A stretch of 64,000 nt of DNA from Sinobaca qinghaiensis. Lineage in GTDB: Bacteria > Bacillota > Bacilli > Bacillales > Marinococcaceae. Location: positions 186,001 to 250,000 of the forward strand of contig NZ_RAPK01000010.1 of the NCBI RefSeq assembly GCF_003610495.1, in the 5' to 3' direction. Each line of letters opens with the position of its first letter. Positions within the stretch are counted from its first letter, which is position 1. The notes beneath the pieces are model-generated. The model saw only the letters and a list, made by a program, of their open reading frames with translations. It made no database searches and had not been told where the DNA came from. Position numbers and translations under genes: made by a program. This document shows positions 16,546 through 28,478 of this stretch, in pieces.

Positions 16546-17138
16546 TGGTAATCTTCCTTTGTGTCTATGTCATAGAAAAACTCATCATTCCCCCGGGAAA
16601 TAAAGCTTCCCTGAAGAGAATCATCGGCGCGGAGAAGGGAGCGCGCACCCTTGTCTCCTTTAAGCTGTTTCAAGCGGGGAAACAGCTGCTTTTGCAGCAG
16701 AAGCGGCGGCTGCAGGCAGCCTTCTCCTTTTACTGCTGCATAATCCTGTGATGCTTCTTCACACGTACTAATTAATTGATTGATGATATCTGCAGTAATC
16801 AACGGCTGGTCGGCGAGCATAACGATAACTGCTTCCGCCCCGGCAGCTTCTGCTTCTTCTATACCACGCCGCAGGGAATAAGCCTGGCCTTCCAAAGCCC
16901 GCTCCGCCTCCACCGTTTTCCATTTGTTTCTCAAACCGCTGTGATAAAATTCGGAATGGATCCATTCGGCATCTGCTCCGGGACGTGTAATAATAAACGT
17001 GGCATCCAGTCTGGATATAAGAGCCTGCTTTAAGGCAATACTCCCAAGCGTAAAATCGCCTGCCGGCAGATGAAGCTTGCTTTCCTGCATGCGTGTACTC
17101 TGTCCCGCCGCCAGATAAATGCCGAATATTTTTTTCAT
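16518..17138 (-). CDS. pucB: MobA-like molybdenum cofactor nucleotidyltransferase
   Basis: A 206-residue nucleotidyltransferase. The N-terminal GIYLAAGQSTRMQESKLHLP is the MobA/MocA nucleotide-binding loop, and the VIVMLADQPLIT segment holds the metal-binding aspartate. In B. subtilis PucB helps mature the molybdenum cofactor for xanthine dehydrogenase, probably by attaching CMP. It overlaps pucA by four bases (ATGA) and precedes the FAD subunit gene, consistent with a dedicated maturation factor. Confidence 0.9.
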   Translation of the reverse strand: MKKIFGIYLAAGQSTRMQESKLHLPAGDFTLGSIALKQALISRLDATFIITRPGADAEWIHSEFYHSGLRNKWKTVEAERALEGQAYSLRRGIEEAEAAGAEAVIVMLADQPLITADIINQLISTCEEASQDYAAVKGEGCLQPPLLLQKQLFPRLKQLKGDKGARSLLRADDSLQGSFISRGNDEFFYDIDTKEDYQWLLQTVSF

Positions 17139-18109
17139 CCCGCCGCCTCCTTAATAGCAGCGTGTTTCGATAAAGGAATGATTTCTGCTAAAATACTGAC
17201 GGCAATTTCCTCAGGCCCTTCGGCTTTGATAGAAAGGCCGATGGGAGACGTTACCCATTCCGGAAGTTCCTGCCCATCACGCAGCCTTTCCGCCCTTGCC
17301 TTGGATCCGAGAATACCAAGATATGCCGGGCGTCTGGGGATCAGGCTTTCCAGCAGTTCTTTGTCATACTGAAAATGATGGGTCATCAACAGCACAAAAT
17401 CGGAAGCAGATACAGGCACCTGTTCAGCCAGTTTTTCAGGAAACCCACAATAGACGGCATCTGCTGATGGATGAATACGCTTTTGGCACCTTTCTTTCCG
17501 CCAGTCTGCAAGAATTACGGAAAAACCGCTCATTGACGCCATATGCACAAGCGGCTCCACGTCAGTTCCGGCTCCAAATATAACGAGCCGCCGTTTCGGT
17601 TTGATTAGCTGCGCGTACATTACTTCTCCGGAAGGAGCAATAAATCGGCCCGTTTTCTGCCCAACGGGAATTTCTCCTGCCGGTACCAGAAACGTTTCCA
17701 GCTGTGTCCCCTTCTCTACGCGAAGTACAGCCGCTTCTTTTCCTTCCTGCAGAAGAGCTTCAATCGTAAACAACCGGTCGACCTCTTCTGTTCTCAGCGG
17801 CTCCATGTGAACAAGTACACTTCCATTACAGCCGGACCCTTCTCCCCAGGAAAGCGGATCGTATCCGCGCATATCGTACTCCACCGTCCGGGCTCCGTAT
17901 TTCCAGACCTCCTCCGTTCTCGCGGCAACATCCTGCTCCAGACACCCGCCGCTCAATACTCCAGTCATACTGCCGTTTTTATCAACAAGCATGGTAGTGC
18001 CTTCTTTTCTATAGGCAGAGCCTTCCACGTGAATAATAGTAGCCAGCATAGCTGGTTCGCTGCGGTTCATACGGCGCAGAGCCTGAATAATGTTGTGCAG
18101 GTTTTCCAT
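17135..18109 (-). CDS. pucA: XdhC/CoxI-family xanthine dehydrogenase maturation factor
   Basis: A 324-residue protein of the XdhC/CoxI family, needed to load sulfurated molybdenum cofactor into xanthine dehydrogenase. The N-terminal domain includes ATIIHVEGSAYRKEGTTML and GVLSGGCLEQDV. A C-terminal Rossmann-like domain starts with RLVIFGAGTDVEPLVHMA (about residue 180) and ends with YLGILGSKARAERL and SPIGLSIKAEGPEEIAVSI. It starts 14 bases after the amidohydrolase gene. The domains are typical and complete. Confidence 0.92.
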   Translation of the reverse strand: MENLHNIIQALRRMNRSEPAMLATIIHVEGSAYRKEGTTMLVDKNGSMTGVLSGGCLEQDVAARTEEVWKYGARTVEYDMRGYDPLSWGEGSGCNGSVLVHMEPLRTEEVDRLFTIEALLQEGKEAAVLRVEKGTQLETFLVPAGEIPVGQKTGRFIAPSGEVMYAQLIKPKRRLVIFGAGTDVEPLVHMASMSGFSVILADWRKERCQKRIHPSADAVYCGFPEKLAEQVPVSASDFVLLMTHHFQYDKELLESLIPRRPAYLGILGSKARAERLRDGQELPEWVTSPIGLSIKAEGPEEIAVSILAEIIPLSKHAAIKEAAG

Positions 18110-18123
18110 ACGGGATCTCCTTT

Positions 18124-19470
18124 CTACTTTACTGTTTTCTGGATGGAGTCGAGCATGCGCTTAATAGAGATATTTGACTGGGTAAGCACTTCTGATTTGT
18201 TTACGGTTAGATGCTTTTTGTTTTCCATAACAATCTTTCCATCAATAATTGTGGTTTCCACGTCATGTGCCTGGGCGGAGTAAACAACGCGGGAATAAGG
18301 ATCGACCGTTTCGGATGGATAGCTGTGAAAATCACGCAGATCCATTAAAAATAAGTCTGCTTTTTTGCCGATTTCAATACTTCCCAGTTCATGATCCATT
18401 CCTATCGCTTTCGCGCCGCCGCGTGTGGCCATGCGGAGTACCTTCGCCGCAGGCATGGCCGTAGGGCCGTGAGTCGGCTTTGGCAGAAGCGCAGCCAGCT
18501 TCATTTCATGAAACATATTCAAATTATTGTTACACGCTGCCCCGTCTGCTCCAATGCTGATATCACAGCCGTCGGCATCGAGGCTGTACGTATCGGCTAT
18601 ACCAGAGGCAAGCTTTAAGTTGGAGCCCGGACAGTGCACCATTTTCACCCGTTTTTCTTTAATAATCTGTTTTTCTTTTTCATTGAGCCAGACACAGTGC
18701 GCCAGAATAAGGCGTTCGTTCGCCAGCCCAATGTGGTCAAGGTATTCTACATTCGGCATGCCGCGCTGCGATTCAACCAGTTCAATTTCACCTTTATTTT
18801 CCGAAGCATGGGTGTGAACATATACATTATAATAAGCAGATAAATCACGGACTTCGGTCAGCAGTTCTTCTGTGCAGGATACAACGAAGCGCGGACTGAA
18901 GGCATACTGGATTCTGCCGTTGTCATAGCCGTGCCAACGTTCCAGGAGATCTACACTCTGCTTGATGGAACTTCTCGTATTTTCCAGCAGCTGAGGAGGC
19001 ACACCGTCTCCGACATCCATCATAACTTTTCCGGAAAGAGCGCGGATTCCGCTTTCAGCTATTGCCTGAAACGCCGATTCAGTATGATTAACGGTTTCCA
19101 TATCAACGATCGTGGTGGTTCCACCGCTGATGCACTCCCCGATTCCAAGCATGGCTGAATAATAAAGGGATTCTTCATCGTGGGCGGCTTCAAGCGGCCA
19201 CAGTCTTTTTTTCAGCCAGTCCATCAGTTCCATATCATCTGCCTGGCCCCGGAAAATCGTCTGGCATAGATGAATATGCGTTTGGATAAACCCCGGAAGC
19301 ACCGTTTTACCGGTACCGTCGATAATTCTTGTCTGAGCCGGATCCGAAGCCTGGATATCTTTCCCTAGTGCTGCGATGCGGCCATCCTGTATTAGTATGT
19401 CTCCGTATACAATCTCCATTTCATCGTTCATCGTAATGATTTCAGCGTTTTTTATTAGTATGTCTTTCAT
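18124..19470 (-). CDS. Amidohydrolase, aminopurine deaminase type
   Basis: A 448-residue metal-dependent deaminase of the TrzA/AtzB/SsnA/DadD group. The metal-binding QTHIHLCQTIFRGQ is near residue 65, a second histidine motif is VYVHTHASENKGE, then LAHCVWL, and the metal aspartate is in IGADGAACNNN. As the first gene before pucABCDE it most likely supplies xanthine, so guanine deaminase is the leading guess. 8-Oxoguanine, 5'-deoxyadenosine or S-adenosylhomocysteine deaminase are also compatible. I start it at the ATG 19470, preceded by GAAGGGA, which gives the family's usual N-terminus. The frame stays open for 60 more codons upstream through a structured leader. Confidence 0.85.
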   Translation of the reverse strand: MKDILIKNAEIITMNDEMEIVYGDILIQDGRIAALGKDIQASDPAQTRIIDGTGKTVLPGFIQTHIHLCQTIFRGQADDMELMDWLKKRLWPLEAAHDEESLYYSAMLGIGECISGGTTTIVDMETVNHTESAFQAIAESGIRALSGKVMMDVGDGVPPQLLENTRSSIKQSVDLLERWHGYDNGRIQYAFSPRFVVSCTEELLTEVRDLSAYYNVYVHTHASENKGEIELVESQRGMPNVEYLDHIGLANERLILAHCVWLNEKEKQIIKEKRVKMVHCPGSNLKLASGIADTYSLDADGCDISIGADGAACNNNLNMFHEMKLAALLPKPTHGPTAMPAAKVLRMATRGGAKAIGMDHELGSIEIGKKADLFLMDLRDFHSYPSETVDPYSRVVYSAQAHDVETTIIDGKIVMENKKHLTVNKSEVLTQSNISIKRMLDSIQKTVK

Positions 19471-19704
19471 GAAAATCCCTTCTTTACTGTGTATTTGGGA
19501 TAAAAAAGCCGGAGAAATACACAGTCCTTCGACTATGTGCTTCTCCGGCTTCCATTCTTCTCCGCTCAGCAGAGAGACAGCTCCCGATTTCCCGATTAAA
19601 AGAGGCAGCCCGGATGAACAGGCTGTTTCCTTTTCGTTGATTAATGCCATCGTATGAAAAAAATGACGTTCTGTCTTGTTATTTGTTAGATCTCCTTACA
19701 TATT
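19471..19704 (-). promoter_or_regulatory. Structured leader with transcription terminator before the deaminase-xdh operon
   Basis: Between the upstream gene and the deaminase start, the minus strand can form, in order: a CAGCC/GGCTG hairpin (19606-19625), which competes with an ACAGC/GCTGT pairing (19577-19581 with 19622-19626); a CTCTGC-TGA-GCGGAG hairpin (19560-19574); and a strong terminator (19502-19551). Ending a leader in a terminator before a metabolic operon is the hallmark of attenuation or a riboswitch. It has no TTTCTACC or other purine-aptamer core. The leader also holds an unbroken frame from an ATG at 19650, in phase with the gene but without a ribosome binding site. A weak TAAAAT -10 at 19702-19707 may start it. 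Confidence 0.5.
19502..19551 (-). terminator. Leader terminator upstream of the deaminase gene
   Basis: On the minus strand AAGCCGGAGAA pairs with TTCTCCGGCTT. The stem continues inward through CACA/TGTG and GTC/GAC to a small loop, and is followed by TTTT. It lies about 30 bases before the ATG, so it should stop transcripts before the operon unless it is prevented from forming. Confidence 0.8.
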
Positions 19705-20055
19705 TTATGTAGTAACATAGATAATCGCTGCGGCTTCTTCTGTGACAGGATCAAAGTCCTTTAAAATTGTTTTTACGTTTATAGAAAGCTGCTTTTCCAA
19801 TTCTTTTTTCAAACGCTCTTTAAATTCTTTAATCAGTGTTGTATCCACCGTTAATGTGAGTTCTGGATACTTTTCATGAATGGCTTCCAGCGCCGGCACA
19901 CGCTGATGCTCTCCAAACACAAGAATTTTATCCTGCAGCACTTCAATCTTGAGCTTTCTGACCCCGACCTTATACATTTCCTGGTTTACTTTATTGTAAA
20001 TCTGCGCCACTTCTTTCCGCAGCGTTTTTTCATCCATGTTGTTATATATATTCAT
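19705..20055 (-). CDS. DUF2294 (MpsC-like) family protein
   Basis: A 116-residue protein of the DUF2294 family. The N-terminal DEKTLRKEVAQIYNKVNQEMYKVG segment is the typical start of the fold, and LTVDTTLIKEFKERLKKELEKQL follows in the middle. In staphylococci the MpsC member accompanies the MpsAB bicarbonate/sodium system, but its function is unknown and no mpsAB genes are seen here. The ATG at 20055 has GAGGAGGT five bases upstream and is preferred over an upstream in-frame start at 20085. It lies between yerC and the deaminase leader. Confidence 0.8.
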   Translation of the reverse strand: MNIYNNMDEKTLRKEVAQIYNKVNQEMYKVGVRKLKIEVLQDKILVFGEHQRVPALEAIHEKYPELTLTVDTTLIKEFKERLKKELEKQLSINVKTILKDFDPVTEEAAAIIYVTT

Positions 20056-20138
20056 GCGGTACCTCCTCGTTTTACTGTAATACATCTCTTCAGGCTTCCG
20101 GGCTGTTTATGTATATACTCTAACAGCTTTTTATCATA

Positions 20139-20174
20139 CAAAAACCGCCCCCTGCCTGAGCCGGGAGCGGTTTC
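20139..20174 (-). terminator. Terminator after yerC
   Basis: On the minus strand AAACCGCTCCC pairs with GGGGGCGGTTT and is followed by TTTGT. It begins at the yerC stop and separates yerC from the DUF2294 gene. Confidence 0.8.
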
Positions 20175-20175
20175 T

Positions 20176-20478
20176 TTATTTTTGCTGGGTTTCTTTAATG
20201 CGGTCGAGCGTCATTTGATAACTGTCATTTCCATAGTTTAAACAACGCTTTACGCGGGATATGGTAGCCGTACTGGCTCCGGTTTCCGTTTCAATCTTGT
20301 GATACGTATTTCCGCTCTGCAGCATTCTGGCTACTTCCAGGCGCTGTGCTAAAGATTGAATTTCGTTTATCGTACACAGATCATCAAAAAATGCATAGCA
20401 TTCCTCAAGATCCTTCAAAGACAATATAGCCTGAAACAGCTGATCTAATTCTTTTCCACGAAGTTTATCAATCTGCAT
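20176..20478 (-). CDS. yerC: YerC/YecD-type TrpR-related DNA-binding protein
   Basis: A 100-residue helical protein with a TrpR-like helix-turn-helix. The motif EIQSLAQRLEVARML is followed by TYHKIETETGASTATISRVKRCL (about residues 58-80), the recognition region. In B. subtilis yerC lies near purD and yerA, as here. Its targets are not well defined. A ribosome binding site (GTGAGGTG) precedes the ATG. The usual next genes pcrB-pcrA-ligA are not here; the purine catabolic block follows instead. Confidence 0.87.
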   Translation of the reverse strand: MQIDKLRGKELDQLFQAILSLKDLEECYAFFDDLCTINEIQSLAQRLEVARMLQSGNTYHKIETETGASTATISRVKRCLNYGNDSYQMTLDRIKETQQK

Positions 20479-20610
20479 TCTTTACACCTCACTTTAAAAC
20501 GAATGTCCAACTTTCATTCCTGCTGTAAAAACCGCTTCTTATATGCTGATGAATAGGAGAATAGCTGACTTGTTTTGTTAGGTTAACATTCTATCCTGTA
20601 CTTTTACAGT

Positions 20611-22353
20611 TTAACGCATAATAGAAGGAAAGAGTACCGTTTTCTTATGAACGTCAAAAATTCCCTTTTGGGTCACCCGGATGTAAGGCAGATGGGTAGA
20701 GGAAAAGAAAAGCATGCTGTAAATTGGGTCAGCGTGCTTGTATCCACGCTCACGCAGCTTCTTATCGATGCTCTCATGCTTGGCAATAACTTCTTCCATC
20801 GGTGCCAGCGACATAGCGCCGAACAGCTTCAGCGGAAGCCCTTCAATCACTTCATTGTTTTCTACTAGAAAGATACCGCCGTCATTCTGCTTAAGCTCTT
20901 CAAAGGCACGGAGCATATCTTTCTTCCGTTTACCGATTAAAATAATATCGCCGGTGTTGGAAAATGTTGTGGCAAGTCCGCCCAGATTCTCGGCAAATCC
21001 TTTAATAACGGTATTAATCCGCCATTTCCCGTGCCGGTCCAGCATCGTAAAAAAGCACTCATCGTGATCAGGATCAAGCTCTTCGTTAGTCGCATCCACA
21101 CCTATCTGGTACGGCTTTAAAATCACCGAATTCACCAGTTCAATACCCATCGGCATGGAAAAATGCAGATCTTCGTCGGAAAGATTCCAATCAAGCATTA
21201 ACGGGTGTACGCCGTATTCACTCCAGGAAAAATGCTTCTGTGGATAGAGATTCTTTTCCTCCCGGTATACCCATTTTCCTTTCGCCATGACCGCTTCCGG
21301 CTTTGGTGTGGAGGGATCTTTCAGAAAGTTAATATGGGCAATACGTCCGGGCGCGATCATTCCAACGTAGTCATCAATACCAAGATGCTTAGCGGCATTA
21401 TAGGAGGCCATTTCATATGCTTCTATTTCCGGCACTCCTTTTTCCAGCGCTATTTCAATAGTCTGATCCATCACTCCGTCTTTATAAAAGGCGGGTGTGG
21501 AGCCATCTGTGTTCATGGTAAACCGGCTGAAATCAGTAATACCTGCTTCCAGCAGGCCTTCCAGCATTTCCGGCAGATCCGGACGGATGGAAGAGTAGCG
21601 CAGCGATGTAGTCATCCCTGCATCGAGCCTCATTAACGCCTCATCTGCCGTCATCGCCTCATGGTCGCCCGAAACGCCGAGCAGAGCCATTTGTATGATC
21701 GTTTTTTCAGAAGCGCCCGGCAGGTGGCCTTCTATAGGTTTGTTTATTTCTTTTGTCTGCTGCATCCAGTGGAGAATTGTATCGTCTCCGGTCATAACCC
21801 GAGGCCATGCGGTAAGTTCACCGCCCTGAACAACTAATGGATGCTCCACCCATGCCATCATTTTGGAAGGAGAAAAAATAGAATCTTCTTCCTCCATTTC
21901 CGTCTGGGCGTCATATCGTGCCCACCAATACATGGAAGTCGGAAGGTTATCCAGCTCTTCAATCAAAGTAAGCGCTTTCTTTTTTTCAACATGCAGAAAG
22001 AAAAACATATTGTCATTTACCAGTGTCGTTGTTCCCCGCTGAGATGCATAAGCTGCAAATGTATGAGGGTTGTAAAGCTGAAACGGATGTACATGGGGCT
22101 CTATATAACCGGGCACAAGATACTGGCCTGTACAGTTCACTACCTCTGCCTGATCTGTATTATCAGGAAGGCTGTCTCCTACGTATATAATTCGATCATC
22201 CGCTATCCATATATGGCCTTCCAGCCATTTTTTCCGTGCACTGCTCAAATACGTCGCATTTTTTAATACAATGTCAGGTGAGCGTTGTCCTCTAATAACG
22301 GAAAGTTGGTTTCGCAGCGTTTGTTTGTTCCATCTAAATAACCGGGATGCCAT
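20611..22353 (-). CDS. yerA: Adenine deaminase-related amidohydrolase YerA
   Basis: A 580-residue protein of the adenine deaminase family. The metal site motif GQYLVPGYIEPHVHPF is near residue 80, later histidines lie in IEGHLPG and VSGDHEAMT, and the C-terminal adenine deaminase domain contains ENLGGLATTFSNTGDIILIG. Canonical adenine deaminases make hypoxanthine and ammonia. YerA is a divergent branch whose activity has not been settled as far as I know. It lies downstream of purD and upstream of yerC, as in B. subtilis, on the same strand. Confidence 0.85.
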   Translation of the reverse strand: MASRLFRWNKQTLRNQLSVIRGQRSPDIVLKNATYLSSARKKWLEGHIWIADDRIIYVGDSLPDNTDQAEVVNCTGQYLVPGYIEPHVHPFQLYNPHTFAAYASQRGTTTLVNDNMFFFLHVEKKKALTLIEELDNLPTSMYWWARYDAQTEMEEEDSIFSPSKMMAWVEHPLVVQGGELTAWPRVMTGDDTILHWMQQTKEINKPIEGHLPGASEKTIIQMALLGVSGDHEAMTADEALMRLDAGMTTSLRYSSIRPDLPEMLEGLLEAGITDFSRFTMNTDGSTPAFYKDGVMDQTIEIALEKGVPEIEAYEMASYNAAKHLGIDDYVGMIAPGRIAHINFLKDPSTPKPEAVMAKGKWVYREEKNLYPQKHFSWSEYGVHPLMLDWNLSDEDLHFSMPMGIELVNSVILKPYQIGVDATNEELDPDHDECFFTMLDRHGKWRINTVIKGFAENLGGLATTFSNTGDIILIGKRKKDMLRAFEELKQNDGGIFLVENNEVIEGLPLKLFGAMSLAPMEEVIAKHESIDKKLRERGYKHADPIYSMLFFSSTHLPYIRVTQKGIFDVHKKTVLFPSIMR

Positions 22354-22562
22354 GTTTTCACCTGCTTTGCTGTATTTTTATTGGTTGATTGTTTACTCCC
22401 ATCGTATCACACTTTGCCTCTGTACTCCACGAAAGGAAGTGACAACTGTGGGAACTCTGCCTTGTTAAACCGGGCAGTCCACCCATATCACTGTATCAAA
22501 AATAGAGGGGCTGCTTCGTTTCATTGAGAGGAAATCTCCCATTGTAATTTCACTGCCGGTAA

Positions 22563-22595
22563 TAAAACAGCCCTCCGCCTGGCCGGCGGAGGGCT
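22563..22595 (-). terminator. Terminator of the pur operon
   Basis: On the minus strand GCCCTCCGCC pairs with GGCGGAGGGC through a GGCCA loop, followed by TGTTTTATT. It begins about ten bases after the purD stop and ends the twelve-gene operon. Confidence 0.9.
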
Positions 22596-22603
22596 GAGAT
22601 GCA

Positions 22604-25416
<2,813 letters not shown>

Positions 25417-25421
25417 GCCTG

Positions 25422-26003
25422 TTAAAAGCTCCTTTCCAATTTTCCAGCCAGTTCATCAATAACTTCCGGATACAATCTATGCTCGATCGCCTGAATGGCG
25501 TTTGTTAATGTCTCTTTGGAATCCGTGCGGCGGATATTTACCGCTTCCTGCGCAATAATACGGCCGGTATCCATTCCTTCATCCACATAGTGAATCGTCA
25601 CACCGGTGATTTTCACGCCTGCTTCCCAGGCCTGGCCGATCGCGTCTTTACCGGGAAAAGCAGGCAGCAGCGACGGATGAATATTAATAATGCGGCCCTC
25701 AAATGCCTGAAGAAGAACCGATCCGATCAGGCGCATATAGCCTGCCAGAAACACAAAAGAGATACTATGCTGTTCCAATTCCTGTACGATCTCTGTTTCA
25801 AACGCCTGTTTGGAATCGTATTGTTTTGGCAGAAAGGAAAAGACGGGAATATTCAGTGCTTCTGCTTTTCGTACAACAGCTGCCTGCGGTTTATCGCATA
25901 CAAGCAGGGAGACTGCTGCATCCAGCCTCCCCTCCTGCTCTGCCCGGACAATGGCTTCAAAATTCGAGCCGCTGCCTGAAGCAAATACTGCTATTTTTTT
26001 CAT
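25422..26003 (-). CDS. purN: Phosphoribosylglycinamide formyltransferase (folate-dependent)
   Basis: A 193-residue GAR transformylase using 10-formyltetrahydrofolate, step three of the pathway. The N-terminal [14 protein letters not shown] binds the substrate phosphate. The active site includes [14 protein letters not shown] with the catalytic asparagine and histidine, and the aspartate in [13 protein letters not shown]. It overlaps purM by four bases. Confidence 0.96.
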   Translation of the reverse strand: MKKIAVFASGSGSNFEAIVRAEQEGRLDAAVSLLVCDKPQAAVVRKAEALNIPVFSFLPKQYDSKQAFETEIVQELEQHSISFVFLAGYMRLIGSVLLQAFEGRIINIHPSLLPAFPGKDAIGQAWEAGVKITGVTIHYVDEGMDTGRIIAQEAVNIRRTDSKETLTNAIQAIEHRLYPEVIDELAGKLERSF

Positions 26004-27037
26004 GAAATCGTTCCATCCAGTACAATCGTTTCTCCAGCTGTCACGGTTCCGATCCGCACTGCCGGTTCCTGCTCTGCATGAAGCGCCTGAAGCGCCTTAT
26101 CAGCGTCTTCGGGGCGGACCGCTGCGATCAGACCGATTCCCATATTAAACGTGCCGTACATATCTTTATCCGACAGGCTGCCGGCAGACTGAATCAAGGA
26201 AAAAATGTCTGGTGTCTTCCAGGCGGAAGTCTGAATGGAAGCACCAAGACCTTCCGGCAGCATCCGTGGAATATTTTCGTAAAATCCGCCGCCTGTAATG
26301 TGCGCCATCCCCTGTACGGTTACGGCATTCATTAAGTCGCGTACGGCTTTCACATATATTCTTGTCGGGGTTAACAGCTCCAGACCCAGCTTTTTATCGA
26401 GCGGAGAGTAAATTTCCTGCATATCCATATTCCCTTTATCAAACAGGACACTTCTCGCAAGGGAGAGCCCGTTGCTGTGAATGCCGGAGGAAACGAGCCC
26501 GATCAGCACGTCTCCTTCCCGGATATTTCCGCCGGTAACGATATTTTTCTTTTCCGCTGCGCCGACCGCAAATCCAGCAAGATCATACTCATCCGCGTCA
26601 TACATGCCCGGCATTTCCGCCGTTTCTCCTCCGATCAGGGCGCAGCCCGACTGCTCACAGCCGTCGGCCACTCCCTTTACAATCGCTTCGATTTTTTCCG
26701 GAACGGCTTTGCCGCATGCCAGATAATCGAGAAAATAAAGCGGCTCTGCTCCCTGAACGGCAATGTCATTTACACACATGGCGACAGCGTCCTGGCCGAT
26801 CGTATCGTGTTTATCCATTTGAAAAGCGATCATCAGCTTTGTGCCGACGCCGTCCGTTCCCGAAATAAGCACAGGCTCTTTGTACGGAAGGGCGGAAAGA
26901 TCAAACATCGCGCCAAATCCTCCCAGACCTCCCATCACTTCCGGCCGCATCGTGCGGCTTGTATGCTTTTTCATCCGTTTTACTGCTTCATAGCCGGCCT
27001 CTACATCAACGCCGGCTTGTTTATATGCATCAGACAT
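26000..27037 (-). CDS. purM: Phosphoribosylformylglycinamidine cyclo-ligase (AIR synthetase)
   Basis: A 345-residue AIR synthetase of the PurM/SelD fold, step five. It has the N-terminal [15 protein letters not shown], the [15 protein letters not shown] nucleotide region, and GEDV-like segments around [23 protein letters not shown]; the C-terminal [16 protein letters not shown] is conserved. I chose ATG 27037 because AAAGGGG is seven bases upstream; a TTG two codons earlier lies directly against the site. It is 19 bases after purF. Confidence 0.96.
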   Translation of the reverse strand: MSDAYKQAGVDVEAGYEAVKRMKKHTSRTMRPEVMGGLGGFGAMFDLSALPYKEPVLISGTDGVGTKLMIAFQMDKHDTIGQDAVAMCVNDIAVQGAEPLYFLDYLACGKAVPEKIEAIVKGVADGCEQSGCALIGGETAEMPGMYDADEYDLAGFAVGAAEKKNIVTGGNIREGDVLIGLVSSGIHSNGLSLARSVLFDKGNMDMQEIYSPLDKKLGLELLTPTRIYVKAVRDLMNAVTVQGMAHITGGGFYENIPRMLPEGLGASIQTSAWKTPDIFSLIQSAGSLSDKDMYGTFNMGIGLIAAVRPEDADKALQALHAEQEPAVRIGTVTAGETIVLDGTIS

Positions 27038-27056
27038 CGTCAAGCCCCTTTCTATT

Positions 27057-28478
27057 CTAGCTGTTCATCACTTTATCATGGGGATGAACGGTGTCTTCGT
27101 AAATTTCCGTCGGATAATTCCCTGTAAAACAGGCGAGACACTGGCCGCAGTTCTTGTCCTGGCTGCTTCTGCCGATACCTTCGAGCATGCCATCGATGGA
27201 AATGAAGGCCAGGGAATCAGCTCCCATTTTTTCGCGCATTTCTTCGGTTGTATGAGTGGAAGCAATCAGCTCCGCCTTCGTTGACGTATCAATGCCGTAA
27301 AAGCAGGGATGTGTAATCGGCGGTGACGTAATCCGCACATGTACTTCAAGCGCGCCCGCATCCTTTAAAAGCTGGACGATCCGGCGGCTTGTTGTGCCGC
27401 GGACGATTGAATCATCTACCATTACGACACGCTTGCCGGCGACTACGCCGCGGACCGGCGACAGCTTCATCTTCACGCCCTGCTCCCGCAGCTCCTGGGT
27501 CGGCTGAATAAAGGTCCGGCCGACATAGCGGTTTTTAATAAGGCCGAGCTCGTAGGGGATCCCGCTCTGCTCTGCAAAACCGATAGCCGCAGAGATGGAA
27601 GAGTCCGGAACACCGGTAACAACATCCGCTTCCACGGGCGTTTCTTTAGCCATCTGCTTGCCGAGGCTTTTCCGGGCGGTATGCACATTAATCTGGTCCA
27701 CATCCGAATCCGGTCTTGCAAAATAAACGTATTCCATGCTGCAGATCTGTCTGTCCGCCGGTTTTGAAAACAGCTGCGAGCGCATTCCGTCATTATCGAT
27801 AATAACAATTTCCCCGGGCTGCACTTCACGCTCATGTACAGCACCTACAGCATCAAATGCGCACGTTTCTGATGCTACAACATATGCGTCTCCCATTCGT
27901 CCGATAGAAAGCGGACGAAGTCCATTTGGATCCATAGCCACCATCAGCTTGTCTTCAGTTAGAACAGCTAACGCGTAAGCTCCTTTTATAGTGGAAAGTG
28001 CATCTTTAAACTGTTCTTCGAGCGTTGGATGAGGACTGCGTTTAATCAGGTGGGCTATTACTTCTGTATCGGAAGTGGATTGAAAAATACTGCCTTCCCG
28101 TTCCAGGTCACTTTTCACTCCATTTGCATTTACAATGTTTCCGTTATGAGCGAGAGCCAGCCCGCTCGTCTGTGACTGGAATAAAAGCGGCTGTACGTTT
28201 AAGAGTCCGCCTCCGCCGGATGTAGCATAACGAACATGCCCTATGGCCGCATGTCCCTGTAGCTTTTCCAGTTCGCCTTCTTTAAATGCTTTCGTAACAA
28301 GACCGAGCCCTTTGTGCGTACTCAGTTTATCCCCGTCGCTTACAACGATGCCGGCACCTTCCTGCCCTCTGTGCTGCAGGCTGTGCAGGCCGTAATACGT
28401 TACCTGTGATGCATCTTTATGTCCCCAGATCGCAAAAACTCCGCATTCTTCATTTAAGCCTTTGATTTCACCAAACAT
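27057..28478 (-). CDS. purF: Amidophosphoribosyltransferase
   Basis: A 473-residue glutamine PRPP amidotransferase, the first committed step. An 11-residue propeptide precedes the nucleophile cysteine in [10 protein letters not shown]. Four-iron cluster cysteines expected in the Bacillus type are seen in the C-terminal half, such as [13 protein letters not shown]. The PRPP loop is [15 protein letters not shown] (about residue 345). It overlaps the end of purL by 25 bases, indicating tight coupling. Confidence 0.97.
   Translation of the reverse strand: MFGEIKGLNEECGVFAIWGHKDASQVTYYGLHSLQHRGQEGAGIVVSDGDKLSTHKGLGLVTKAFKEGELEKLQGHAAIGHVRYATSGGGGLLNVQPLLFQSQTSGLALAHNGNIVNANGVKSDLEREGSIFQSTSDTEVIAHLIKRSPHPTLEEQFKDALSTIKGAYALAVLTEDKLMVAMDPNGLRPLSIGRMGDAYVVASETCAFDAVGAVHEREVQPGEIVIIDNDGMRSQLFSKPADRQICSMEYVYFARPDSDVDQINVHTARKSLGKQMAKETPVEADVVTGVPDSSISAAIGFAEQSGIPYELGLIKNRYVGRTFIQPTQELREQGVKMKLSPVRGVVAGKRVVMVDDSIVRGTTSRRIVQLLKDAGALEVHVRITSPPITHPCFYGIDTSTKAELIASTHTTEEMREKMGADSLAFISIDGMLEGIGRSSQDKNCGQCLACFTGNYPTEIYEDTVHPHDKVMNS

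Noticed and set aside
19471-19704. Known guanine riboswitch before the deaminase
   Set aside because: There is no J2/3 TTTCTACC-type core and no matching P1 arms, so the leader is listed as an unassigned structure.
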